Assembly: GCA_013398615.1 (NCBI GenBank)
Contig: VZSR01000520.1
Location: 28,687,604 to 28,751,603, forward strand
Source of the DNA: Brachypodius melanocephalos
Lineage: Eukaryota > Chordata > Aves > Passeriformes > Pycnonotidae
DNA length: 64,000 nt
Direction: 5' to 3'
Part shown: positions 47,001 through 60,300 of the stretch, piece after piece
Position numbering within the stretch: position 1 is the first letter of the stretch
How the letters are laid out: each line of letters begins with the position of its first letter
Position numbers and translations under genes: made by a program
The notes under the pieces: model-generated
What the model was told of the DNA's origin: nothing
Seen by the model: only the letters and a program-made list of their open reading frames with translations
Database searches by the model: none

Positions 47001-50000
47001 CTGGAGGTCCCCATATATCCTCAGACTCTGGCAGCTGGTTATTTCTTACAGGACTGCTGCTGCTGTGCAGGCTTACTGCTGACAGGGCCCTTGGAGCATC
47101 TCTGCAGTCCTCTCTGAGCCTCCTCCTGCCTGGCTGTAACTAACATGGAGCTTGTTTGTTGTGGCTCCTTGACCCTTTCCTACACAGGTTTCAGCCAGTG
47201 CGTGGCAGAGATATGTTTATATCTGGACTCAAAATGGTCTTGGAAGTTCATTTGCTTCTGGGTGTTTTCTTAAATCTAACCTTGCTTATGTGCCAGCTGG
47301 CTTCATCTCTGTGGCATTTCAAGTGAGGCTTCATTTTGGTACAGGTAAGAAATTTTTAACATTGAGAGCTACCAATGTCAGGGATGTGGTAGAGACGTCA
47401 TCAATGGAGATTTTCAAGATGTTACAATCTCTTCTAGGCTTCCTTTCCCATGAAAAGTTAAACCAGACCATCTTTAAGGTCCCTTCCAACCAGAGCTGTT
47501 CCGTTATTTGATGGCTCTTTACAAATGTTCTGTCTTTGCACTAGGCTGCTGGCATTGGTAGGGATGATGTATCATTTGGGAATATGTCTTCAGGAATTCA
47601 GTCAAGGGGTTCTATGTGTTTGAGACCTCCACATATCTTACTACATGTGTGGCTCAAGAGAAGTGGAACTTTGAGGAGATGGGGGACAATTGGCTTGTTT
47701 TCACCTGTCATTTGTCATTTCACCAGGCTCTTGATGTCTAGTACTAGATTTAGACCTCAAAATGAGGTCAATGTTGATGACAAGGTCAGGGCTGCAGGCG
47801 TACTTGACAAGAAAGTTGGTGACATTCTCTGTTGTGATGAGAAAGGGAATAGAAGGGATAATTTGACTGAGAAGATCAGGAACTGTGCTTTAGCTTTGCT
47901 GAATGTGAACAGAGATATGACTGTCTGAAAAAAGATGACTGAGAAACAGGCTGAAATTGTAATTTGGCTAGAAGCAGGCTGATGTAGAGTACAGAGCCAG
48001 AACTACAAGTCAGCAGAAAAGAAGTGGGAATTTTATGTGAGCTATTATCCAGATGCAGTGGTGGGGGTAGCGGTTGTGAGCAGAGCTTGGTGTAACATCT
48101 CCAGAAAGCTGGGAAAAGGATAAGCCAGCTGCTCAGATATACTAAGAGAGCCATTAAAAGAGCAGAAGGCTGAGGAGACTCTTCCTTTCCTTAGGAGCTC
48201 CTGGGATGTTCCTGCTATGTTAGCACTTTCAGCTCTATTGCTTGGGAGCTGAAGAGCTGCAAAGAACACAGAAAGCCTTGAAGGTCTTAATAGAAAGGGG
48301 TCACTACTGCTCTACCTCAGCCATGGAATAAGAATCACTTTGGACAGATTCAGCAAAGAGTTGTCTTCTGCTCTGCTTCCACTGTGCAGTGGTGTAACAA
48401 ATGAGACCATCCTTTGTTAGCAGGGGAAAAGAGAAAGAATGCTTTCAATTAAAATGTTAAAGATGGGAGTGGAGTCATTGTGTGCTCTTGAAGGAGTGTG
48501 ATTTCCAGTCTGTCTGAACAACTGACAGGTGTAGCTCCATTCTCACAGACACAGAGATGCAGAGGAAGTAGTATTTCCCCAAAAAATCAGAGAGAAAAGA
48601 GTGGATTTAATGAGCATTGCTGAACTGGGAGAAAGATAAAAGAGCAAATTAAACGAAGCATTTGTATGTACAAGGGAAGAGCAGGGAAGCATCTGCCTCA
48701 TAGCCTGCACTGTTGGAGTGAGTAAATAGCTCACAAGTCAAGATTTTCTTTTTCAGCATGATGGAATGGAAAGCAAACAGGATTATATATGTATATACAC
48801 ACCTTGGCTTTACTTTGCTTTAGTCTGTGCATTTTGCATAGGCTATAAGATACTTATGTCATGCAAAATAGAGTGCACAGTGACATTGTTTACTGTGCAC
48901 GTAAGAGAGACTGTAGTTTTACATCTTCCCTTTCCTCACAAACCTAATTATTGGTGGACTCTTGCTTGACCATTAGGATAAGGAAGCACTGGCTGCTGTT
49001 GGAGGCCAGTCACAGACAGGCTGGGGTGTGGAAATGGTTTAGGGTGTCAGGAAGATGACTATCTGCACAAGATGTTATATTCTGAGATGTAAAGAAGTGG
49101 GATGCTGAACAGGTCACAGGTCATTGTGCTAATTAACTGCATCTGGAGATAGAAAATAAGCATTTTCTCAATGTCCACATCAGTGTTAGAGGGACTGTTA
49201 ATCCCTTTGTTATCACTTGGGGATTCTGAGGAAATAGTTGATTCAGTCATGCGATGTTCTTCCACCTTCCATCTTCTCCGCCGGGAAGTGAACTGGACTT
49301 GAAGCTTAAAATTCTGATGTAGCCTCCAACAGCAAAACCTTTCCCTTGGTAATGGATGTTTTGGAGAAATAAAATTTCTTGGAATGTAATTCTGTGTGTG
49401 ACACTATGGACATGGGGGAAAGCTACCTGTATGGAGTACTTTGACCAGGAATAATGTTCACACACACATGGATGGATTAGATTAGATTAGAAACTTGTTT
49501 GAAGACGTCCCAGCTTTGCTGTTTCCTTTCTCTGGTTCCATTTATATGCTTATGCTACCAAAGATGTTGTGCTAGCCCTGCAGATGATGTCTGGACTCTG
49601 TTTTCTTACAATATAGCTTGATATCTGCATTACATCAGAAGTATATAGTGCAGTTTCACTGCTCTCAGAGTGCTTTGTGAAACCACCATCTGGACAAAGA
49701 ACAGCCAAATGAAACTAAATACGGAAGGGTCTGTGGCGAAATGCTGTTGGAAAACCTGTAGAACTCCCAACTGTTGAAAGCATCTCTGGGTGCTGGGCTA
49801 ATCTGTTAATTTTAGCATCCTGTGTCTCTGGAAGGTAGAAAGACATCCAGTAGCTTAATTGGTGAAAAACATTTATCTCCTTGTGCCATTCAGGAGGATG
49901 TTCCTGAGCCAGTTATGTTCCAGTCTGGCCATGATAATCCTTGCTTTTGTTAGGCTTAATATTGTTTGTTTGTGGGAGCCATGGGGAAGTGGCTCACCTT

Positions 50001-53000
50001 TTAGAGAGATGGGAGATGAGGTCCACCTCACACACAAGGGCTCAGGAGATATACATCTGCTCTGTCTGCTCATTGCTCTTACTGCCTGTTGTAGCTGTCA
50101 CCACTGAGATCCAGGTTTCGATCTGGGATGAGTGATAGTCTCAGACAGTTCAGCCTTGTCTTAAGGATCTGACTTACTCAGGAAAATATAGTGAAGCTAC
50201 CATGAGTGTGTCTGAGCACAGACTATTATGCAGGAGTCATCAGGGTTGGAAGAAAAGGTGCTTTTCCTCAAGGTATAGCTCTGTAATAATTAAAGGTACT
50301 ATAGCAAGTAAAGTAGACTGATACTGTTACTGCACAGCTCAATGGATGGATGTGATGAATATAAGAGTGGCTTCGTGTAGGCTTTTCCACTGCTTGTCTA
50401 GCCAAAACAGACTACAGAAAAAGGATTGTAGGTGAGCAGAACCAGAAGTAGCCAGGATCCTAGGTATCAGACAATAAATGAGTGAGCAAACATTGGTCTC
50501 TGGCTGAGGGGATATCACTATACGACACGAAATGAGCGACATGCACCCAGTTCAGTTCAGGGGCGAGAAGACAGGATGTTTATTTTCTACTTCAGCTTAC
50601 ATTGTTTCCTGGCAATGACCATGGATTGGAAGATGAGGTTGCCATCTCTCCAACCACACTGGTCAAATTAACAGTCCATCAATTTGTCTCCTCCTGGAGG
50701 AGAAGAATGTAAACAAAAGAGGCAGTTACAAAAACATCACTCTGTTTACATGAAATCTGTGAGAAAATGCATTACAAGAATGCAAATATCAGAAGGCTGA
50801 AAAAATCAAAGCAACAAGGGGGATCAAGGACTCATTAGTAGAGTTCATTTTCTGTAACTCTAATGGCTTTGTAACTGAGAAATGCTGTTGATAGAATCCC
50901 AGAGAAGATTCTCAAGGTTTTAGCAAGTAGTGGGCTGCAGAGGTCCAAAGTGATATGAGGTAGAAATAACAGGAAAAAGTGAACTTCACACCCCATCTGA
51001 GTCACAGCCCTTTTTCTAGAAGAAATGCTGATGGTTGATGGACTGCCCTGATTTTGTGCTCTTGTTGTGAAACATTAGCAGTGATTAAGGAAATTAGCAG
51101 TGATTGGCATGCCAGGAGCAAATGTGCACCATTGGCACATGAAGTGAAGTGTTTGTGGCTGTGTAATAACTGTTGTGTGTTATACAGATTGTATTATACA
51201 GATAAGTTTTTAAAAGCAAAGCTAAAAATTTAGTCCTTATAAATCAGACAAGGGCAGATTTCTAGCTGTGTTGACAGCCCTAATTCTGCTCATTGAAGCA
51301 TGAGTGCTGTGACATGGTGTGGCCCAGCATCACATGGCATATCAAGGAGAAAAAATGTTAGACCTCAGCTCTTCCAAATTCTAGGCAGGCTTCTTATTGC
51401 ATATATCCCCCTGAAAAGAGCCACCTTACTTTTCCATCCTGTGCACTGAAAGATGCGGGGATTTTCTGTAATAAGCCATAGGTAATTGTTTCAGTGCATG
51501 AGAACACACACATACCTTTACCTACTTTCATTTGGATGCAGCATATACCTCTCTATATAATATGCGCATGAATGTGTAAATGTAATACGAACACCAGCAA
51601 ATCCATTGAAAACAAACCCACTATTCTGTATACATCTTCAGTATTATTAAAAATACTGAATTAATAAATACTTGTTCTTGACAGATGAATTTAGGAACCA
51701 TCAATTAAGCTTGGCATTCATTAGGTGGGGAGAAGTCCAATCAGATTTCACTGACTCAACAAAGCCGCCTATAAATTGTGGGCTTTTTTGTTCTGACATC
51801 TGATGAATTACTCTTCATAATCCACTGTCTACTGCAATAAATCTAATCTTTCAGTTTTTGCTGTCTTAATAATTCTCAGAGTAACACTGTGACATTTTGT
51901 TTTCGTAGAGGGGATAGAAAGGCTGGGACAATGGAAAAAACCGTCACTTGCTGTCTGGGAAGTATATTGCTCTACACCAAGGTAACATTTTTCTCACACC
52001 TAGAACTCTGGTCTTGCAGACTTGCAGGGATCAGTGAGTCGTTGGCAACATGAGCTGTTATGTGTATCTTGCTGAAAAGATGACCAGCCTAGGATGAGGT
52101 TCACATTCCTTAAACCAGGAAGGGCATTCAGATTTCTGAGAGCAATAGCGTGCTAGTGTTGATAAAGTAAATTCTAAAAGTCCTGATGCCTTCTGTTGTT
52201 AGTGATCCTACGTCTCACTGCTCCCTAAGTTTGTCTTGGACAAACTGCTGACACATAGCCAACATTCATCACAGTAGCAGAGCAGAGCCACCACATCTCA
52301 TGTAGAACAATGTTATATGGTGTTGGGCTGGGGAAAGGCTCCATGACTTAGGCATTTGCTCCAGAGTACCATGCTAGCAGCCTTTCTGGAGAGGGAAGAG
52401 AACATACCTCTCTGTGAAGTGGGCAAGTTGAAACCAGGCAATAATACTCCATCATTTGCTGCAGCACATGGATATAAAAAGGTTGGGATTAAGAAGCAGT
52501 ATATTTCAAAAGAAATTAGCTAGCAAGACATGCACATTTAACTTTATGGTTTAGAGATTAAGCAGGCTGGAACTTGGGATATCTGAGTTAAATCCCAGCT
52601 CTGTCAAAGACTTCTCAGAACATGCTAGGCAGGTCGTGTAAGGTAATACCTTCAGAAAGGACTCAGGATTTGGGAGCTTAAATCCAATTGATTTCCAGTA
52701 TCTTCCTAAGTGTTTCAGGACAATATTCACAAAAACTACTGAGGCATCCTGATGCCCAACATTGTGGCATCATGTAGTATGTGCTGCAGACCTTGGGAAG
52801 AGCAGCTGTGCTTTGGGAAAGCACTGCAGCGTGTGAGGAAGCCTGACATCTGGAAACTCCTGGAAAGCATGAGTTTGTGCAGGCCTCATGGTGGCTGTGC
52901 ACCTCATACCATGCCATTCTAGGCTTAACGTGGTCTCTTGGTGCAACCTCAGCAGGAATACATGCTAGTAAGAGTCTAAATAGATAGATCCTGTTAGAGC

Positions 53001-56000
53001 TTTTATATCAGTTCTTTGAGGTGTGAATACTAATACCAACAATCATGTATATTTTGCATATTTAAAATTAAATGAGCTTCATTCTTTAGAATTAAACAGT
53101 AAGGGCTGTATTTCCAGCAAGTGAAGTGCAGTGCACATTAATTTGCTGATGGGCATGTGCTTGATGGGGGCCTGGCTGTGCAGAAGGAGCGAGGGAAACC
53201 ACTGTGTGCAGGGGCACCACTCACCTGTACAGCTGTAAACCTGCAGCTGGCTGTCCTGTTCCTTTGAAAGAGCAGCCCTAATGTTCCTTTTAAACCTTTA
53301 TTAAACCTGTTGGGAAACTATGCTTGTTTCATCTCCTGCCAGGATTACAGATGGTAACAGCAAGTTTGATGAGGCTGTAGTTTGGAAAAAACTTGAGAGT
53401 TCCTTAAGTCAGGTGGGCTCCTAGACTGTCCCAGACTTTTGCTTGCTAATTATCCATCCTGGAAATGACAGTTTTTGTTAAGGGTGCTTGTGAGCACTTA
53501 GACCCTGCAGCCTGTTCCAAGAACTTCCCTGCTTGCATTAAATGGGTGCAGCCACCTTCCTTTGGAAAGACCCCACTGCCCAGCCGTCAGTGTGGGAACC
53601 AGGCTCATGTCTTCTCTGCTTCCATGACATACTACCTCTAGCTCACTTTTGCCTGTCTGGGACACACAGCCTGCAGCAGAGGCATTAGCTACCTCCAGCG
53701 AGCTGAGAAAAGACAATTCCATAATGAACGAGGGTCATTTGCTAAGTGGGGGGTCCTGGAGCCCAGCCATAATTGTGCTTCTGCTTTATCTCAGCCTCAC
53801 ACCTGCTCATGTAATGGCTCAGCTGTGATCTGCTCCCTCCCCCTGTGCATGGCCTGCCCTTCTCCTCCTGGGGTATCCATCAGTTCTCTGGCCCTGTTGC
53901 AGTCCCTCGCCTTGCTGTCCTTGTCTGCAGCCTGTGAACGTGCATAAATTTGCCCTGGAATTGTGGAAGGGCTACTGGGGTGGCTCTACCAGACATGATT
54001 GCTAACCTGACTTCCATGTGCTGAGTAGCAAGTTTTTAAGTGAAACTCTTCTATCCAAAATAACTACTAGACACAGCTTTCTTTAATTATGTTTCCTTAG
54101 AAAACTTAGTCACACGATAATGAGGTATATATTATTCCTGCCAGAAGGAACATGTGCAGCTCTTTTTTTCTCCTGCATGCATTCAGTACTGGTGAAAATG
54201 GCTGGATTGACAGTGTAGGCAATTAAGAGGTTTTGAAATCCAGAGCAGATGGAATTTTATCCAATTTATATATGATCTTACTATAAATGTACCTTGCTGG
54301 ATTCAAGCCAGTGAACTCCCAATTCTGTGTTTTAACCTTTGGGGGATGTTACCCAGCCTTATGGCAGTTAGACTAGTAACCACTTTGTAAAGGTACATCT
54401 CTCTGATACAAGGATGTAGGGTAATGAGAGAGTTGAAAAAAGTCCCAGCTCGACCTCATGTGGCAAGTTCTCTGTTTGCATTTTTTTCTTCCTTATGGGA
54501 TCTTACAGCCCAGCAGGCTCTTAGCCACCTTAAATCTTTACCCTTAACAGATCCTCTCTTCAGGCAGTACATACACTTCACATAAGGGTAAAAGTCCCTG
54601 TGTCTTGAACACATTTTCTCTTGAGACACAAATGTCAATAGGTTTGAATTATGGACCTGCTGTAATTAAAAACCACATAACTAGTTGTTTTTAAATGCAG
54701 TTGTTTTACTTAATTGATTTTCCCGCCAGGACTGAAGAGAATTAATTAAATAAATAAAATGCACCTTTCTAGTGAATTACTAGAGGCAGCTGAGTCTATG
54801 TTGGTATCTAATTACTGCAAATGCTCTAGTTTGTTGTTAGCAATAGTTTTCTGTGGAAGGGGCTGGGAGAGAAGGGATAGGGTGGTATGGAAGGGGGCTT
54901 ATTCCTTGGCAGCTGCAGGAGGGAACAGGCTGCTCCTTGTAGGATTTTTCTTCCTTTTCAGCAAAAAGAGTATTCGTTTAAGGCTTTGCATGAAGACTTT
55001 GCTTGGAAGGTCTTTATTCATATTTAATTGCTAGGTTGCTGCAGCTCCCATCTTTAATTACCTTTTAAAAAGCAGGTTATAAAAATGCACTGACATTCTT
55101 TCTTTTTTGTTACTGCATAAATTACAGGCTTCTCAACTGCTCACTTGAAATCAGTCGAGCCCGTGAGAAGGGTAGGGCAGGTTCCCTTTGCTGACTTCTG
55201 GAAACTTCAGAGCTTATGTTCACCTTGCCCTACAGAGCAGGACAAAAATTCTCAACTAGCAATACATAAACTATGTCTGAAGCTACATATCTGTGTTGGC
55301 CCTCCCTGTGAGCTGACTGACTGTGTGGAGGGGCCTGGCTCATCAGCTAGGCTGAAATCACTACTAATCCCTTGGTTGTAGTGTTTGAAGAGCCTGTGCT
55401 GCCTGGTGCTGCCAGGAGAGTCTCTAGGAGGGTGCTGTGCTATGCAGGGCAGGTGGGCCTTTACCCTCTCCTTTTGCCTCACCCATGTCTACCTTGGATT
55501 TTGCTTCCTGGTCCTACTCCTCGTAAATCCATTTCATCTGCAACTTTCCTTGTAGTCTAGTACTGAATTTCTCAGCCAGAGCTTCTAATAATTTCCTCTT
55601 CTGCTCACCAAGTGCTTTGCTGTCCCTGATTGGTGCTTTTTCTGAGCTGAGTGCACTGGTTACTTTTAAAGAAGGTTGATGTACAAAGTCCATCCCATTA
55701 AACATGTCTTCAGGCCAAGTTGTCAAGGTTGAAACAGCAATTTTTGTCCCCCTGCCCTGAATGCAGCCCTTAACCTCTGCTCCCAGTCATGTGCTGACTT
55801 TCACCAAGTAAGCTAGCTGCTGCTGCTACTGTAATGCACAGGAATACACACTGTCAGGTTTCAGGGATGATGGTGGGTGGTATTAAATATCTGCAAAAGA
55901 AATACATGCAAAGGAACAACTGTTGGCTTTACACCCAGGATGCTGACCATAATCACTCCAAACGATTTTCAGGACAGCCTGAAGAAGTCTCTCACATACT

Positions 56001-57286
56001 GCCTGGCCAGTTCAGCTCCAAGATGAAACGTGCTGCTGGGACTCTGTCACAGGTTTTCATAAGCAAAATATCTCCAGGGCACTTGCACTTTTGGCAGGCT
56101 TCATTCAGAGGCCAAACAGTGGCTAGGCTAAGAGAGGGGACAGAAGAAGGATGAAAGGGCTGAGTCTGCCCAGCTTTGGCATTTGAACTCTCTGGGCTGT
56201 GGGCAGGGCCTTGCTGAGAATAACTTCTGTTACCCCAAGCTGATGCCTCTTTCTCTTCTCTCGGCAGATAAAAGAGCTCTTTGTGAGTTTTGAGGACACT
56301 CCCTTGGGAGCAGCATCACTAGCCCAGGTACACAAAGCAGTGCTGCAGGATGGAAGAACAGTGGCAGTGAAAATCCAGCACCCCAAGGTCCAGGCTCAGA
56401 GCTCCAAGGATATTTTGCTCATGGAGGTAAAACTACCTGTTGACTTCAACTTACAGAACAATTGCCATTGAAACACACGGGGACCACATTCACTCATGGT
56501 GTAAGCAAGTATAACAACACCAACCTGTGGCTTTGAAACCTCCACAGAGATCAATGCTGTCTTGCAGGATTAATACAGAAAATTGGTGAGGATTGCAGTG
56601 CTGGTGATTGTGTGGACGGAGAGACTGAACAACAGGGTAAAAGGGAAGGAGGGCAGAAGGAGAAGACAGGTAAAGATGAATTACATTGTAGTAAGTCCAT
56701 ATAAGATTTAAGAAATAGAGAGTGTCCTGAAGTCTCTTTTCAGCCTGTGTGCCCATTAACTGGTCTCAGTTCTCTTGTAGTCAGGGCTGTGTGGCCAAGC
56801 AAGATCATTGTTCATGATTCACATGATTTTTTCAATTAAATTCTAGTGTGGATTCAACGGTGGATGAGGTTGCTATGATTCAGTTTTGTTTCTTGATCAG
56901 CTCCTTAATGCTGAACTGATTCATGGTAGAAACAAAAACACTGAAATACAGAGAGGGTCACCTAACAGGGCAAAAACACAAATGAGAGATTCAGCTAGGA
57001 AAAATGTTTCAATGCCTCGCTCCTGTTCCTCTCCTGAATGGTGGGTACCACTCTTATTTCCCAAGTCAGTGCTGTAGCTTTTCCCAAACTTCTAAGTCTA
57101 CCCGTGGAAAGGAGGAAATGGAAAAAAACTGCAGCACTGTACTGCATTGCAACAGACAAAAATGCCACTGATATGGTATAGAACAGGAAATGGACACAGG
57201 GCTGAGGTGGAGGAGATGGGAAGGATTAGGTCTGTAAGTGGTAGCACTAAAGCACCTTTTTACTCTCCTAATAAAGTGCATATATA

Positions 57287-57322
<36 letters not shown>

Positions 57323-60300
57323 TGTATATGTCTGTATATACAGTAAGTACACATTAATTGGCAGACAGGTAGGTCCATGGTACTAAAGAAGGGGAGCTTA
57401 AGCTGAGGAGTTCTGATGAGTATTTGGAGTGCATTGCTGATGCAGTAATACAGTTCTCCATCACAGAAAATGAGAAATCAAAGGTTCTACCAGCAACCTC
57501 TCAGAGTACCACATAACTAAAGCTTCTCTAGGCAGTTAAAATACCCTGCTCCAAGCAATCCTGGCTAGTCTGCATAGAAGCACAGCTGGTTCCAGCTGGG
57601 GCACATTAGTTTGCAGCTGAGTATTTAATTTGAACTCATAGTGAAAGAAATTTTTGGGTTCCAAAGAGATGTCACAATAAGATAGGATCTGTCTGTTTCA
57701 CTGCTGGTTTGAGAACACAGAACTGTTTGAACTTGCTTTGGGTCTAGCTGTAGATTTGAGTTTGATTCAGATCTTCTCCAGGACTCACTGCAGTGGTCAC
57801 CCCAGTGAATTGGTTTCTGTTAGTCGTCCCATGCACAGCACTTCTCAGGGGACTTATGGCATCCTTCACTCCCTCCCAAAACAAGGTGGCAGAAAAAGAA
57901 CAGTCAAGGATAAAGGATGAGCAGGTAATGAAAGAGTACGGGATTGGCAATAAGAGGATTCTGTGTGAATGACCCAAAACCCATGTTTACCTTGGGACAT
58001 TTGCCCTTCTAATAGTGGATATCATGGAAACATACCTCCTCACACCATGTTGCTGTGATTGCTGATTATACTGGTAAGAGACATTTAAACAAATTAATTT
58101 AGAATGATTCCTGTCTTTTCTGACTTTAAACTGTTTCTTCTGGGAAACTTGAAACTAAACCAGTTTATTTTCTATTGGTAGTTTAGCACTGTCCTTCTTG
58201 TACAGACAGTTTAGTTTACCATTCACGTGTTGTATATACACAGATATTGGGAAAGTAGCTCAGAAGGTGACACGCGCAGTTTTGTTTTTAAAAGATCTCT
58301 CTTGTGGAGTCTTGGCGTACATGCATGTGTCATTGTATCCTTGTGTGGGACTGTTTTTGTGTAGACTGCATAGAAAGCCATATCACGTGTGCTAATGTTC
58401 TGGTCCTTTAAGAATCAGACAGACATTGCAGCTAGGTAAAGAGGTTAATTTAAATATCGATGGAGATGGTCTTATTTAGAGACTGATGGGAAGGGATCTG
58501 AACAAGAAAAGGTAGCTGGAAAATTCCTAAATTCACTTGAGGTTTCATAGCATCAATGCTGACTCTTTAAAAATCAGTACAGCATCTGATAAACCCAGAG
58601 AGAGATACCTCACTGCTCTCTATATATCAATAATTATTTCAAGACAATATGTTAGACAGATATCAGAAGAGAGGTAGGTGAAATACTTGTTAGGATGTCT
58701 CTGCTGATGGTCAAGTTGGCAAATTGATTGAAAAGAGCGTTTGAAGAAAGTGAAAAAAATGCATGAATTTTCTGACATCAGGCACCAATGAAATAATCTT
58801 GGAGACCCTATGAAGTTTATGTTCATGTTCATGAAGATCGCTGGTTACATTTCATTTGGGTGACATAAATTTGAAAGGATTTATGCCTCTAGATATAACA
58901 GTAAAAAATACAATTCAATAGTGTCTGGAACCTGGTGATTACATTTTTAAAGGAACATTGAGTTTGCAACTGACATTTAGATAAGAGAAGTTGAGATGGG
59001 GTGGAGAACAAATGTTGCTACACAACTGAACAGGAGCAGTGATGGTTCATAAATTTATTTTTGTCATACATTTCAATGATAGCAGCTTCCTGTGTGTATT
59101 TTAAATGTTCCTCCTGCAGTGCAGGAGTTCCCACCTCAGTGGTGGAGGTGGAGAAAGGGAAATTGTGCAATAACACACACTTAAAACCCTGTTTCTGTTT
59201 CCAGGTAAATGTGCAGAACAGGTGAAATCAAGACAGCAAAGTGCGTTGTATTTTTTGTGGTTTTTTAACTTGTTTCATGACTCAGTTAGTTAAAAACAGC
59301 CAAACAAATTAATTTCCTTAAGGTGTGGTCCAAATTGTCAGCTTGTGTAAATTTGCGGCTCTGGTGGAGAAACTGTTCCTTTGTTTGAACAGAAGGCATA
59401 CTTGGCTGCTGTGCAGCTTTGATTATGCCATCCAATTGTGTAATGTTGATTCACTCACCCTTTAAATGTTGCTTCAATCAAATGTTTCAAGGAACCTTTT
59501 GGCTGGGCTTTTCAAGGTGCTGTGTCACTGAATATCTAATCCCTTTAAGAAGAAGAGCACTCCATGTGGTGGATACATGGTACTTGGAAAATACCTCCTC
59601 AGCCTTATGAGGATGGCTTTGCCCAATGCTGAAGAGCAACTTGCCCTCTGACCCTCACCAGAAGTGTTATTTAAAGATCTGTAGCCTACTAACTGTATCC
59701 AAATTCCACTGTCTTCTTTGAACTGCCCAGGGGATTTTCTGTGCTCAGCAGTGGAAGAAGTATGAATGACTTGTAGAATTTTAAGACTCAGAAGATAATT
59801 GCCCCAGGGCAACACTCTTGGTGACATCTGGGCACGTGATCTCTTCTCCAGCGCTTTTTTCTCTTACTTCTAGGCAGCACCCAGCTGGCCTCCCTTTGAT
59901 GTGTGTGCCATCATTTAACTCCTAGATGTGCCTTCCTCTGTGGAAGTACAGGCCAGAATTTGTGTTACATGACAAAGGCATGTGTTGTGTTGTGATACTG
60001 CAGGAACCCTAAAAGCACTTGGTTTTTTATCTGTAAGTTATATGGAATGATTCTATCAGAACAGCACTGTGTGTAGCTGTGTGACTTTGGAGCCAGGATG
60101 CAACTGATTGTCTGTGTCCTTGTTCTCAGATTCTCCTCTTGGTTGTGAAGCAGATTTTTCCAGATTTTGAATTCATGTGGCTGGTGGAAGAAGCTAAGAA
60201 GAATCTGCCCTTAGAGCTGGATTTCCTCAATGAAGGCAGAAATGCTGAGAAGGTTGCTCATATGCTCAAAAACTTTGACTTCCTGAAGGTGAGGAAATAC

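Larger units (their letters stand above)
34054..56267 (+). other. ADCK1: ADCK1 intron 4 (about 22.2 kb)
   Basis: No gene recognised. Contents: a G-rich block (34.75-35.03 kb), a purine tract (35.57-35.70 kb), LTR-like segments (39.3-40.3 kb), a T/G low-complexity tract (43.95-44.12 kb), CR1 3' ends at 46.1-46.6 and 47.3-47.5 kb, a possible LTR near 50.5 kb and a TAAT-rich block at 51.6-51.9 kb. The largest open frames are low-complexity or unsupported. Confidence 0.75.
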
